Source: Paenibacillus artemisiicola
Lineage (GTDB): Bacteria > Bacillota > Bacilli > Paenibacillales > Paenibacillaceae
Length of the DNA stretch: 64,000 nt
Assembly (NCBI RefSeq): GCF_017652985.1
Contig: NZ_JAGGDJ010000022.1
Span: forward strand, 1-64,000
Direction: 5' to 3'
The position numbers and the translations under genes are program-made. Shown piece after piece: positions 35,490 through 44,614 of the stretch; within the stretch, counting starts at the first letter, position 1, and every line of letters starts with the position of its first letter. The notes below the pieces were generated by a model. That model worked only from the letters and a program-made list of their open reading frames with translations. It was not told where the DNA came from and did no database searches.

Positions 35490-35915
35490 ATTGGCATGGA
35501 GCCAACCGATCTTAATCTGGCCAATTGGATAGCAGATCCGGGAGTACAAGTGATCATGGATAACCCTGCTACAACTCCATAAAAAAATGATCCCAAAGAT
35601 GCGCTGTCATCGCAGATGCTGTCAGTCGGGGCTTCTACTACGAGTACACGCGTCTGTTGCGCTTAGGAATCTCAGAAAGCAAAGCATGGTGGTAACTGCT
35701 AAGGACGCCAAAATCGCTTACAAGACGATTAATGCGCGTGCATAAGGTATCCCAGCATTTCGTCATTTGCTGAAACGGAATCGAGCCCTAATCCCCTGGA
35801 TGGCGTCATGCAGTCCAACTATGATATCTATGATTTGTTACTCGGGAAACGGCAGAAGTTCTATTACGATTTCAATGCGACCTGATTTCCGGTCAAAGTT
35901 AAAACAAGCATATAA
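35490..35915 (+). other. Decayed sequence, not identified
   Basis: Short broken frames occur here, such as RGFYYEYTRLLRLGISESKA ending in a stop at about 35688 and NYDIYDLLLGKRQKFYYDFN near 35820-35880. They look protein-like but have no start or ribosome site and I could not place them in a family. Likely remnants of one or two genes. Confidence 0.35.
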
Positions 35916-35918
35916 AAG

Positions 35919-35947
35919 ACATCGCCAAATCGTTGGCGATGTTTTTT
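35919..35947. terminator. Bidirectional terminator
   Basis: ACATCGCC pairs with GGCGATGT around AAATCGTT, followed by a T-run on the plus strand; the minus-strand side has TCTTTTAT. It ends the decayed region upstream and overlaps the last bases of the Rrf2 gene region. Confidence 0.65.
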
Positions 35948-36317
35948 ATGTTCCATTGCTGCCGGGAGTAAAATATTCGCGGGTGTCATGGCGCGATTGA
36001 GGGGTTAACACGCGATTAAGCTCCTCATTCAACCATGTGAGCGATTTGCTGCGCAGCGCATTGCGCATGCTTTCTTCGGCTTCGAGCATAGCCATGGTAA
36101 TCACAGGAGATCTGGCTAATTTATAGCCTCCTTTTACACCAGGGACGGAGCTGACGATCCCGGACTTTGTTAATTTACCGAAAATCTTCGATAGATACGT
36201 CTCTGAAATACCTTGAAACTCTGAGAGCTCTTTAATTCCGACGGTTGCGTCAGGAGGAAGGTCTATTAAATAGACTAAGCAATGTAGTCCATATTCAACG
36301 CCAATACTATACTGCAT
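35946..36317 (-). CDS. Rrf2-family regulator with internal deletion
   Basis: 123 residues. The first 70 are a normal Rrf2 winged helix (MQYSIGVEYGLHCLVYLIDL, ISETYLSKIFGKLTKSGIVS, VPGVKGGYKLARSP). In full-length relatives about 30 residues with the sensor cysteines follow; here ARSP runs straight into a C-terminal helix (LEAEESMRNALRSKSLTWL). The frame is kept, so a DNA-binding protein without the sensing segment could still be made. It is divergent from the AhpD-like/azoreductase operon and likely regulates it. Whether it is functional is unknown. Confidence 0.7.
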   Translation of the reverse strand: MQYSIGVEYGLHCLVYLIDLPPDATVGIKELSEFQGISETYLSKIFGKLTKSGIVSSVPGVKGGYKLARSPVITMAMLEAEESMRNALRSKSLTWLNEELNRVLTPQSRHDTREYFTPGSNGT

Positions 36318-36427
36318 GCGAACACCTGCCTTCTACATATGAACCCGGTTTTTGTTAATCATCATAGGTTGGATATAATACCCTTGTCAAATAGGGGGAT
36401 GCGGAATTTCCAACTAATTGGAGCCTG

Positions 36428-36464
36428 AATTTCGGTTGACAGCCGAAATTGAAAGAGTTATATT
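36428..36464 (+). promoter_or_regulatory. Promoter with overlapping palindrome for the azoreductase operon
   Basis: TTGACA (36436-36441) and TATATT (36459-36464) are 17 bp apart, a near-consensus sigma-A promoter. A perfect inverted repeat AATTTCGG-N7-CCGAAATT (36428-36450) encloses the -35 box, the expected place for a repressor such as the divergent Rrf2 protein. A direct repeat ATCGACGATACT follows at 36478-36489 and 36494-36505. Confidence 0.65.
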
Positions 36465-36550
36465 GTAGACGAAGTCAATCGACGATACTTGTTATCGACG
36501 ATACTCTTTGCTAGACAAAATAAAACATATCGGTTACGGAGGAGATTACG

Positions 36551-36994
36551 ATGGAAGTTAGATTGAATTATATGAATACAAATCCAGGTGCATTTCAGAC
36601 GATGTTGAAGCTGGAAGGATTCATAAAGACGAGCGGGTTGGACGCTAGCCTGTACGAACTCATTAAGATTCGGGCATCGCAGATTAACGGATGTGCGTTT
36701 TGCATCAGCATGCATACGCAAGATGCGCGCAAGATGGGCGAGACTGAGCAGCGGATTTACTTGCTTAACGCTTGGCGCGAAGCTCCTTTTTATACGGACA
36801 AAGAAAGAGTCGTGCTTGAGCTTACGGAAGCCGTAACACGCATCTCCGAGCAAGGTGTGCCGCAGGAGCTGTACGAAAGAGTACGGAAGCATGTGGATGA
36901 AGTAGAATACGTGACGATCATTATGGCCATCAACACCATCAATTCCTGGAACCGCATCGCGATCTCCACGGGTATGTTCCCTGAGGAGGTGTAA
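36551..36994 (+). CDS. AhpD-like (carboxymuconolactone decarboxylase family) protein 1
   Basis: 147 residues of the CMD/AhpD fold. The redox motif Cys48-x-x-Cys51-x-x-x-His55 in NGCAFCISMH is intact, as in alkylhydroperoxidase-type members. The start follows GGAGGAGATTACG. It is the first gene of an operon with an azoreductase and an EamA transporter and has a close paralogue at 38716. A role in peroxide or quinone/nitro-compound detoxification is likely. Confidence 0.9.
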   Translation: MEVRLNYMNTNPGAFQTMLKLEGFIKTSGLDASLYELIKIRASQINGCAFCISMHTQDARKMGETEQRIYLLNAWREAPFYTDKERVVLELTEAVTRISEQGVPQELYERVRKHVDEVEYVTIIMAINTINSWNRIAISTGMFPEEV

Positions 36995-37005
36995 AGAAAT
37001 CAATC

Positions 37006-37641
37006 ATGTCAACCGTTCTGTACGTTACCGCACATCCGTTGGAGACGCAATTATCGCATAGTTTAACGGTAGGCCGTGAGTTTATCCAAACCTACCATAA
37101 AGCCAATCCGAACGATGAAATCATTCATTTGGATCTATATAAAACCGATATTCCACAGCTGGACGCCGAGGTGTTAAACGGTTGGAATCAGTTGAAAACC
37201 GGTGCTGCTTTTGAGGAATTGAGCGCTGAATCTCAGGCTAAAGTGGCCCGTTTGAATGAACTGGTCGATCAATTTATCGCTGCGGATAAAATCGTCATCG
37301 TCAATCCTGTGTGGAATTTCTTATTCCCGCCCGTGTTGAAAGCCTATATCGATGCCATCTGCATTCCCGGAAAAACCGTTCGATATTCGTCAGAAGGCAT
37401 AGTCGGCTTAGCTTCCAACAAGAAACTGCTTCATATCCAGGCTTCAGGCAGCATGCTCTCTGTTGGACCATCGGCAGGCTACGAATTCAGTCACCGCTAC
37501 CTGACGGCTGTATCCGAATATATGGGTATCCCTTCGATTGAAGTCATCTATATCGAGGGCACAGGAGCAGGGACGGACAAAGCGTCTTCCATAAAAGAAC
37601 GGGCCATTCAACAAGCGCTCGATCTAGCCAAAAGCTTCTAA
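37006..37641 (+). CDS. azoR: FMN-dependent NADH-azoreductase
   Basis: A 211-residue flavodoxin-like protein with AzoR landmarks: VLYVTAHPLETQLSHSL at the start (phosphate-binding loop), NPVWNFLFPPVLKAYIDAI in the middle (FMN contact) and IQASGSMLS with GYEFSHRYL towards the end. The family reduces azo compounds and quinones with NAD(P)H. It starts 11 bp after the AhpD-like gene, and an EamA exporter follows at 5 bp, so the three form a stress operon likely under Rrf2 control. Confidence 0.92.
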   Translation: MSTVLYVTAHPLETQLSHSLTVGREFIQTYHKANPNDEIIHLDLYKTDIPQLDAEVLNGWNQLKTGAAFEELSAESQAKVARLNELVDQFIAADKIVIVNPVWNFLFPPVLKAYIDAICIPGKTVRYSSEGIVGLASNKKLLHIQASGSMLSVGPSAGYEFSHRYLTAVSEYMGIPSIEVIYIEGTGAGTDKASSIKERAIQQALDLAKSF

Positions 37642-37646
37642 GAGGC

Positions 37647-38579
37647 ATGATGAAATATATGTGGTTTGTTTTAGCTGGGGCATGCAGCTTCGGCTTATTG
37701 TCCACCTTCGTCAAGGAGGCTTATGCATCCGGGTTCAAGGTTAGCGATGTTGTTGGAAGCCAAAACCTGTTCGGCGTGATGATGCTGTGGATCTTGGTAT
37801 TCGTAACCACGAGATTCTCCAAGCAATCTGCGGCAACGCAATCCGTCCAAGTAACATGGCGTCAGGTGCTTACGCTGATGGCCGTAGGCACGACGACAGG
37901 CTTAACGGGCATGCTTTATTATGCAGCACTCCAGTATATCTCGGCTTCCTTCGCAATTATTCTGTTGTTTCAATTTACGTGGATGGGCATCTTGTTGGAG
38001 GCGATAGCCGAACGTAAGCGTCCTGGTAAGGAAAAGTTGATTTCGCTGAGCATCTTGTTTGCTGGAATTACGATGGCGAGCGGTTATTTGGGCGGAGAGC
38101 AGGAAGCGGTATCCTGGATCGGTGTAGCACTCGGCTTAATGTCCGCCGTTACCTATGCGTTCTTCATTTGGTTTAGTGGGAAAACAGCCCGCCAGGTTGA
38201 GCCAATCACGCGAAGCGCGATCATGCTGTCGGGCTCATTCATTCTCGCCATGCTGTTATTTCCGCCGCATTTTCTGGTAAACGGCTCTTTACACGAAGGG
38301 CTGCTGCCCTGGGGGCTGCTGCTGGCTCTCTTCGGTATTGTCATTCCGCCATTATTCTATGCCATTGGCGTGCCGCGCATTGGTGGCGGGTTCGCTACCA
38401 TTCTGAGTGCGGCTGAACTGCCGACGGCCGTCATGATGTCGTACGTCATACTGAATGAGTCCGTTAGCTGGCTGCAATGGGTTGGAATTGGGGTTACGAT
38501 GCTCGGCATTGCACTACCTGAGCTCATGAAGCGCAAAAAGAGTCTAGCCAAAATTGTCGAGGCACTTGCAGAATCATAA
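37647..38579 (+). CDS. EamA-family (DMT) transporter
   Basis: A 310-residue integral membrane protein with about ten hydrophobic segments arranged as two EamA repeats; the second ends LNESVSWLQWVGIGVTMLGI, a family hallmark. The family exports metabolites and drugs. It follows the azoreductase closely; ATG-ATG at 37647 leaves a choice of two adjacent starts. Substrate unknown. Confidence 0.9.
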   Translation: MMKYMWFVLAGACSFGLLSTFVKEAYASGFKVSDVVGSQNLFGVMMLWILVFVTTRFSKQSAATQSVQVTWRQVLTLMAVGTTTGLTGMLYYAALQYISASFAIILLFQFTWMGILLEAIAERKRPGKEKLISLSILFAGITMASGYLGGEQEAVSWIGVALGLMSAVTYAFFIWFSGKTARQVEPITRSAIMLSGSFILAMLLFPPHFLVNGSLHEGLLPWGLLLALFGIVIPPLFYAIGVPRIGGGFATILSAAELPTAVMMSYVILNESVSWLQWVGIGVTMLGIALPELMKRKKSLAKIVEALAES

Positions 38580-38715
38580 GCAGCTTTGCTCAAGGGAAAA
38601 TCGGTTTCTGAATTAGTCCAGCCCCGTTAGGAGATACTCTGTTCGTAAAGGTTGATAACGGCGTTCTGAAAGCAAGAACGAACCAATTTATAATCATAAG
38701 GGAGTGTTATGACGA

Positions 38716-39177
38716 ATGGAAATGAGACTGAATTATATGAAGGTACAGCCGGAATCCTTGCAAGCGTTATTGAAATTGGAAGGCTATGTGAAGAAGAGCA
38801 GTCTGAATCATAACCTATGGGAGCTGATTAAAATCCGGGCCTCGCAAATTAATGGCTGCGCCTACTGCTTGGATATGCATACGAAGGACGCACGCGCGAT
38901 AGGCGAGACAGAACAACGGCTGTATCTGCTTAACGCATGGCGGGAGGCTCCATTCTACACAGAAGCGGAGCGCGCTGCATTAGCCCTTACGGAAGCGGTG
39001 ACCCGAATTTCCGTAGGCGGCGTACCACAGGAATTGTACGAGCAAGTCCGCGAGTACTTCGACGAAGCGGAATATGTCGATTTGATCATGGCCATCAATG
39101 CGATCAACTGCTGGAATCGCATGGCGATCTCGACAAGCATGATACCTGGAGATTATCAGCCGGCTGCAAGTAAATAA
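38716..39177 (+). CDS. AhpD-like (carboxymuconolactone decarboxylase family) protein 2
   Basis: 153 residues, closely similar to the protein at 36551, with the same Cys48/Cys51/His55 motif (NGCAYCLDMH) and the shared phrase TEQRLYLLNAWREAPFYT. The start follows AAGGGAGTG. A 136-bp gap separates it from the EamA gene and could hold its own promoter. It probably arose by duplication of the first gene followed by divergence. Confidence 0.9.
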   Translation: MEMRLNYMKVQPESLQALLKLEGYVKKSSLNHNLWELIKIRASQINGCAYCLDMHTKDARAIGETEQRLYLLNAWREAPFYTEAERAALALTEAVTRISVGGVPQELYEQVREYFDEAEYVDLIMAINAINCWNRMAISTSMIPGDYQPAASK

Positions 39178-39198
39178 GTTTATGTTGTGTCAAACAAC

Positions 39199-39226
39199 AT
39201 CCCCGTACATCAATTGTGCGGGGATG
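39199..39226 (+). terminator. Hairpin after the second AhpD-like gene
   Basis: CATCCCCG and CGGGGATG pair around a 12-nt loop. No T-run follows, so termination is uncertain. Confidence 0.45.
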
Positions 39227-39251
39227 GATTACATTCATAACAGGAGGAACA

Positions 39252-39947
39252 ATGAGCTACAGCATACTTCTATTTGATTTAGATGATACATTGCTGGATT
39301 TCGGCGCGAATGAGACGAATTCGTTAAACCGGTTATTTCAGCAATACGGCTATACGCTTTCGGATGAATGGCTTCAAGTTTATCATTCCGTCAACAAACA
39401 GCTGTGGGCTGATTATGAGAATGGAAAGATCAGGTTGGATGTTGTCCTAAACACTAGATTCTCAGAAACGTTGCTGAAATTAGAAAAAGTCGTGGATGGC
39501 GCCGAATGGGAACATCAGTACAGGGAGCTGCTCGGCAGTGGAAGCCAGCTGCTTATTGATGGTGCCTTAGAGGTCTGTCAGCGCTTATCTGCGTCCAATC
39601 GACTGTTTATCATTACGAATGGGATTACCCATACGCAGATTAAGCGACTGAAGCAGGCAGGCTTATACGATTTTTTTGAAGATATCTTTGATTCGCAGAG
39701 TATCGGTTTTCAAAAGCCGTCCAAACATTTTTTCGATCATGTAATAAGCCGGATTAAAGATTTTGATCGAACGGAAGCCCTGGTTATCGGTGATTCGTTA
39801 AATACGGATATTAAAGGCGGCCTTCAATCAGGAATGGATACCTGTTGGGTGAATCGACGGCTGCAAAAAAGCCCGGCGGACATTCAGAGCACCTACACGA
39901 TCACAAGCTTAGTGGAGTTATTTGATATTTGCCTTCCAAAACAATAA
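39252..39947 (+). CDS. YjjG-type HAD phosphatase (noncanonical nucleotidase)
   Basis: About 231 residues. HAD motif I is FDLDDTLLDF (residues 7-16), motif II ITNG, motif III lysine in GFQKPSK and motif IV VIGDSLNTDI. Length and the early FGANET phrase fit the YjjG/YfnB group, which dephosphorylates nucleotides including noncanonical pyrimidines. The ATG at 39252 follows CAGGAGGAAC; the longer frame from 39216 has no ribosome site. Confidence 0.88.
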   Translation: MSYSILLFDLDDTLLDFGANETNSLNRLFQQYGYTLSDEWLQVYHSVNKQLWADYENGKIRLDVVLNTRFSETLLKLEKVVDGAEWEHQYRELLGSGSQLLIDGALEVCQRLSASNRLFIITNGITHTQIKRLKQAGLYDFFEDIFDSQSIGFQKPSKHFFDHVISRIKDFDRTEALVIGDSLNTDIKGGLQSGMDTCWVNRRLQKSPADIQSTYTITSLVELFDICLPKQ

Positions 39948-40053
39948 GCATGTTTGATATAAGCCCGTCGAATTGCGGCGGGTTATTTGGCGTATACATT
40001 TTTCCATACTGGACACAATACGGTTAACTTTAGATAAAGAAAAGGAAATTCGG

Positions 40054-41505
40054 ATGATGTTCAACAATGACATTTTTAAACAAGCGCTTAAATCCAATGA
40101 TTTTCTTCAATTTCGCCCTAATGATGATCGACCCATTCAAATTAGCTATTACCTGTGTATGGTAGACGGTGAGAAAATAAATCAATTCCTGCTGCCGGGG
40201 ATAAAAGAAAATATCGAGAATCTGACCCAATTGAGCGATATTAAAGGAATTATTCCCTTTGAAGATGTGACGGTCGTTGACGACACGGAGGAAGTCCTAA
40301 AAAAGCTGATGAAGGGCTATGTCATCATTCAGTTTGAGGGAGACGAACTGAATTATCTCATGGTGAATGCGAATCATGCTGATTTGGGTCATCGCAAGAG
40401 CAATGAGACCGAAAACGAATTTAGCGTGGTTGGCCCCAAAATAGGCTTCGTCGAGAACATTGAGGTTAACATGCATTTAATGCGGCAGCAAATCAACACG
40501 CCTGCATTGATCTTTGAAAAAATAACAGTGGGTTCACTGTCGAACACCAAGGTGGTTATTGCCTATTTAGATGGCATTACGAATCCCCGGCATGTCGAAA
40601 CGATGCGGCAGCGTCTGCAGGCCATTGACTTCGATGTGGTATTCGACAACTCGCAATTGACCCAGATTATTACGGATCATTCAAATACGCCTTTCCCGCT
40701 TTTCGTAACAACGGAGAGAGTCGATCGCGTGATTTTTTCTATGCTTTCGGGGCAGGTGGCTGTATTCTCGGATGGATCGCCTTATGCGATAACGGCCCCT
40801 TCGTCGCTATTGGACTTTTTTATTTCCGGCGAGGATTATTATCTTTCATGGATACTGGCCTCCTTTTTTCGTGTTATTCGAATTATGAGTGTCATCTTCT
40901 CGATTATTGCGTCTCCCCTTTATGTTTCAGTACTCACGTATCATTTTGAAGTCATCCCCGAGAGCTTGCTTCAGCCCCTTATTGATTCCCGCATTCATGT
41001 CCCGTTCCCCCCGGTCATCGAGGTTATCTTCTTGGAGATTACAATTGAGCTATTACGGGAAGCAGGTGCTCGACTGCCTGCGAAGATCGGCCAGACCTTG
41101 GGGATTGTAGGTGGTATTGTAATCGGCGAAGCATCGGTTCAAGCTGCGTTTACCAGCAATATTTTACTCATTATCGTTGCCTTGTCTGCACTGGCCTCTT
41201 TCACAACGCCTATCTATAATATGGCGAACACCATCCGCCTTCTGCGTTTCCCGTTCATCCTGCTTGCGGCTTTTTGGGGTGGTTTTGGCCTTACGGTAGG
41301 GTTCCTTTTACTCTTAGGGCATTTACTGAGGTTGAAATCACTTGGGACGCCGTATCTGGTTCCGTTGTTTCCTTTTCGCAAGGGTCATTTTGCCGATAGC
41401 TTCGTTCGATTATCGTACAAGTACACAGCCAATCGAAGCGATTATCTAAAGCCGCTTTCGAAGAAACGGTACACGCCTGACAAGGAGAGTATTGATAATG
41501 ACTAA
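40054..41505 (+). CDS. Spore germination receptor subunit A (GerA family)
   Basis: About 483 residues. The N-terminal half is a soluble domain that in this family is implicated in germinant response; the C-terminal half holds about five membrane segments with the conserved PPVIEVIFLEITIELLREAG and RLPAKIGQTLGIVGGIVIGE stretches. The start at 40054 follows AAAGGAAA. It overlaps the C-subunit gene by a few bases. It would sit in the spore inner membrane and be expressed late in sporulation. Confidence 0.92.
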   Translation: MMFNNDIFKQALKSNDFLQFRPNDDRPIQISYYLCMVDGEKINQFLLPGIKENIENLTQLSDIKGIIPFEDVTVVDDTEEVLKKLMKGYVIIQFEGDELNYLMVNANHADLGHRKSNETENEFSVVGPKIGFVENIEVNMHLMRQQINTPALIFEKITVGSLSNTKVVIAYLDGITNPRHVETMRQRLQAIDFDVVFDNSQLTQIITDHSNTPFPLFVTTERVDRVIFSMLSGQVAVFSDGSPYAITAPSSLLDFFISGEDYYLSWILASFFRVIRIMSVIFSIIASPLYVSVLTYHFEVIPESLLQPLIDSRIHVPFPPVIEVIFLEITIELLREAGARLPAKIGQTLGIVGGIVIGEASVQAAFTSNILLIIVALSALASFTTPIYNMANTIRLLRFPFILLAAFWGGFGLTVGFLLLLGHLLRLKSLGTPYLVPLFPFRKGHFADSFVRLSYKYTANRSDYLKPLSKKRYTPDKESIDND

Positions 41506-42592
41506 TATCAGTATGTGGAGACGTCGGATTCCATGGGTTGTGATGCTTGTTCTGGTGCTGACAGGCTGCAGCAGCGAACGGATCGTGGATCATAGTTATA
41601 TTCTTACGATTCTGGGACTGGACAAGAGCGGCAGCGGGTTCAAAGAAACAGGGCTTTATTCTGACTTTAACCATGGCGGGCGAACAGCGATCCTACAGGG
41701 TAAGGCTTCAAAACCTTCGCTATTGATGGATGAACTGAACAATCAATCTTCAATGCCCGTGATGATAGCCAAGCTGAAGCTGCTTATTGTGGACAAGCCG
41801 TTAGCGGAGGAAGGCTTAACGCCCTTAATTAAATCCATTTGCAGAGATCCCGTGATAAGCCACTACCTCATTGTTGCCGTTTCGGATGGATCGACTTCAT
41901 CCATGATGGCGAGCCTAGTGAATATAAAAAGCGAAAACCTGCCGTATCATACATTAGAACACAATATGAGGGCCGGGAAAGTCCCCAATTCCAATCTGCA
42001 CAACTTGTTGTTTGACTACTATGGCGAAGGAAGAGATCCGTCGCTCCCCTATATAAAGGTAAATGAGAAAGGCAAAATTGACATAACCGGACATGCGATT
42101 TTCAAGGATGATCGTTTGAAGTTACTGATTACTCAGGAAGAAATTCCGATGTATAAGATGCTTCAAGGCCACCTTGTTCGAGGGAATGTACCATTTACAA
42201 TTACGAAGGGGCAAAACGAAGAGACGGCCGTGTTTAATGGTCTAAGCGGCAAGAAATCCAGATCGCTGTCCAAATCCGCAGCGGGACCTAAGATCATCTA
42301 CAACATTACATTGAAAGGGATGATTAAGGATTTTCCGAAGTGGATAGAATTAAGAAAACCTGAGGATACGCGGCTTCTGACGACCCAATTAGAAAATCAA
42401 CTGGACGACAAGCTCTTGGCGCTGCTCCATAAATTTGCAGAGAACAAGGTAGACCCGTTAGGAATCGGCGATTATGTGAGAGCGCATCGCAAAGTTTGGC
42501 GCGAGAAGGAATTTTACGAAGTTGAATATCCAGCGATCACATTCGATGTTCATGTGAAGGTGCAACTCATCAAATCCGGCATTGTGGAATAA
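41498..42592 (+). CDS. Spore germination lipoprotein (Ger(x)C family)
   Basis: About 364 residues with a lipoprotein signal ending VLVLTGC (Cys24) and the three-domain GerC body (ILTILGLDKSGS near the start). The ATG at 41498 is preceded by AAGGAG. The order A-C-B differs from the A-B-C order of Bacillus gerA but is common in Paenibacillaceae. It is expected to be anchored in the spore inner membrane as part of the receptor. Confidence 0.9.
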   Translation: MTNISMWRRRIPWVVMLVLVLTGCSSERIVDHSYILTILGLDKSGSGFKETGLYSDFNHGGRTAILQGKASKPSLLMDELNNQSSMPVMIAKLKLLIVDKPLAEEGLTPLIKSICRDPVISHYLIVAVSDGSTSSMMASLVNIKSENLPYHTLEHNMRAGKVPNSNLHNLLFDYYGEGRDPSLPYIKVNEKGKIDITGHAIFKDDRLKLLITQEEIPMYKMLQGHLVRGNVPFTITKGQNEETAVFNGLSGKKSRSLSKSAAGPKIIYNITLKGMIKDFPKWIELRKPEDTRLLTTQLENQLDDKLLALLHKFAENKVDPLGIGDYVRAHRKVWREKEFYEVEYPAITFDVHVKVQLIKSGIVE

Positions 42593-42608
42593 GGCAGCGG
42601 GGGTATTC

Positions 42609-43727
42609 GTGAATAAACAGGTTAGTGAAAACTTAACGGTATCGTCATTCTATCTGTGGTTTGTCCTTCATGGGACGCAGACGGGAATCGCGATGCTGAA
42701 TTTTCCGGGCAAGATCATCCTTGGTGCCGAACGGGATGCCTGGATGTCCATCTTGATTACCGGATTAAGCATTCATTTGGTTGTGTGGATGATTTTTTTT
42801 GTGCTCAATCATGCAGAGCAGGGGGATATCATTTCGCTGCATCGGCAGTTGTTTGGCAAATGGCTTGGGAATCTCCTGACTTTGGGGTTCTACGGGTATA
42901 CCCTCTTGTTCATCTCGACGGAAATTCGTTCGTACGTAGAGGTTTTACATGTTTGGGTCTTTCAATGGTCACCTCCCTGGGAATTGACGTGCATTATTCT
43001 GTTGACGTCTATTTATTTTGTAACCGGCGGATTCAGGGTCATAACCGGGATTTGCTTATGGTGTGTGATTATCCCTTCCTTGATGCTGATCACTCTTTAT
43101 TTCCCCATGAAATATGCTCACTGGAATAATTTTTTGCCGATATTAACGCATAACATTGCCGATTATACTGAGTCTGCCCATCGTGCGGTGCCGCTATTTC
43201 TGGGCATTGAATTTTTGCTGCTTTATTATCCTTATATCAAGAATAACAAGAAAGCACAGAAATGGGCTCATGTTGCGGCAGCCCATACAACGATGTTGTA
43301 TATGGTTTTTGCCTGTGTGGTATTTGCTTATTTCAATATCGTAGAGCTGAAGCATACGATATGGCCCACGCTCATTTTATCGAAGATCATTCGATTTCCT
43401 TTCTTTGAACGCTTTGATTACTTGTATGTGTTTAATTGGTTTCTTATTATTTTGCCTCGCATCTGCATTGCCCTATGGGGAGGGACGCAAATGCTGCGAA
43501 AAACGGCCAGGCTTAAAGCGAGGCCAGCGTTATGGCTAACCGGCATTCTCTTATTTATCATCATCGTACAGTTGAAAGGGCCACTAACAATTGACAGGTT
43601 GGACGCGTTGCTAGCCAGCAGTGGAACGATTCTCCTATACGGGTATATTCCGCTGCTGGCGATATGGGTAAGCATCATCCGATTGTTCAAGAGAGGCAGC
43701 CTGTCGGCAGGAAATGATAGCGATTGA
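42609..43727 (+). CDS. Spore germination receptor subunit B (GerAB/APC-type permease)
   Basis: About 372 residues with ten hydrophobic segments in the GerAB fold (amino-acid/polyamine/organocation superfamily). The phrase GTQTGIAMLNFPGKI lies in the first helix. The GTG at 42609 follows GCGGGGG; an upstream GTG (42582) would overlap the lipoprotein gene. GerAB subunits bind small germinants such as amino acids. Confidence 0.88.
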   Translation: MNKQVSENLTVSSFYLWFVLHGTQTGIAMLNFPGKIILGAERDAWMSILITGLSIHLVVWMIFFVLNHAEQGDIISLHRQLFGKWLGNLLTLGFYGYTLLFISTEIRSYVEVLHVWVFQWSPPWELTCIILLTSIYFVTGGFRVITGICLWCVIIPSLMLITLYFPMKYAHWNNFLPILTHNIADYTESAHRAVPLFLGIEFLLLYYPYIKNNKKAQKWAHVAAAHTTMLYMVFACVVFAYFNIVELKHTIWPTLILSKIIRFPFFERFDYLYVFNWFLIILPRICIALWGGTQMLRKTARLKARPALWLTGILLFIIIVQLKGPLTIDRLDALLASSGTILLYGYIPLLAIWVSIIRLFKRGSLSAGNDSD

Positions 43728-43760
43728 GAGAACCGGCATGTATTCACGTGCCGGTTCTCT
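43727..43760 (+). terminator. Terminator of the germination operon
   Basis: AGAGAACCGGCA pairs perfectly with TGCCGGTTCTCT around a 10-nt loop and is followed by TTATT. The stem begins at the stop codon of the B subunit. Confidence 0.8.
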
Positions 43761-44614
43761 TTATTAAGCGTGGAAGGCGCCATGTGGCGATCGAGGATCT
43801 TGTCATTTATGACATCAAGTTCATCGGTTACGCCGGGGCTAATTCGCTCCGTGGCAAGCTTGTCCTGGCTGTGGTTCGATTTGTGGTAGAACGGCTAGTC
43901 CACATACGTACCAGCATGGGTGAAGAAGGACCATCGCACCTACTTCAGAGCTCGCCTTCCAGGCCAAAACGCGACTGAAACTATATCCCCCTTATGCGAT
44001 GCCGCCATAGCGGAGGATGCCAAGGCATTCAAGGCCCTTATTGGGCAATTGTTGGATTTTGATGGCGATCTCTGACCAATCCCGACTCAAAATCTGGCCG
44101 GACCTCGGCGACGGAGGCGAGCGGCAATCGCCGTCCAAGCATAAGATGGACATTAACGTAAGCCAGTTCGTGTTCACGCTATTTAAAGACAGCCTGAGCG
44201 ATAGCACGATGCCAGCGCCGTTACGGTCCTGGCATCTTTTTTATAATAAGGCAACGGTGATTTAATCGCGATGCAGCCAGCCATACAATTTATTGAACAC
44301 TCGATCAGTCGCACATTCGTTCCATTCAAGAGCCGGAAAACGAACGATCGATTGTCGGCGAGCGCGCGGGCTTCGTCGAGCAGTTGAGCGTGAACTTGAA
44401 CCTCGTTTGAAGCCGGGCCGCGTCAGCTGTCGGCAGGGCTCCGCCGGGCGGCCAGGCCACAAACTACTGCATAAAAGTCGTATTTTATACATATGTCTAT
44501 AAATAAATTTAATCCCTTACTGACATTGACTTCTGATATATTGTTACACATTATATAGTGTGTTTTTCGATCATCAAATAAATAAGTTTGGCATTGAGCA
44601 CCAACTCTTGCTTG
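43761..44614. other. Gene-poor stretch with decayed sequence
   Basis: Open frames here are short, overlapping and without ribosome sites. A clear plus-strand terminator (44208-44242) shows that a gene once ended here. Positions 44470-44497 (AAAGTCGTATTTTATACATA-like) resemble 45318-45345 and may be ends of a lost element. No function assigned. Confidence 0.4.
44208..44242 (+). terminator. Orphan terminator
   Basis: GATGCCAG and CTGGCATC pair around a 13-nt loop and are followed by six T. No intact gene precedes it within 450 bp. Confidence 0.65.

Noticed and set aside
44262..44502. Arginine-rich frames on both strands
   Set aside because: Composition typical of non-coding GC-rich DNA; no start signals.
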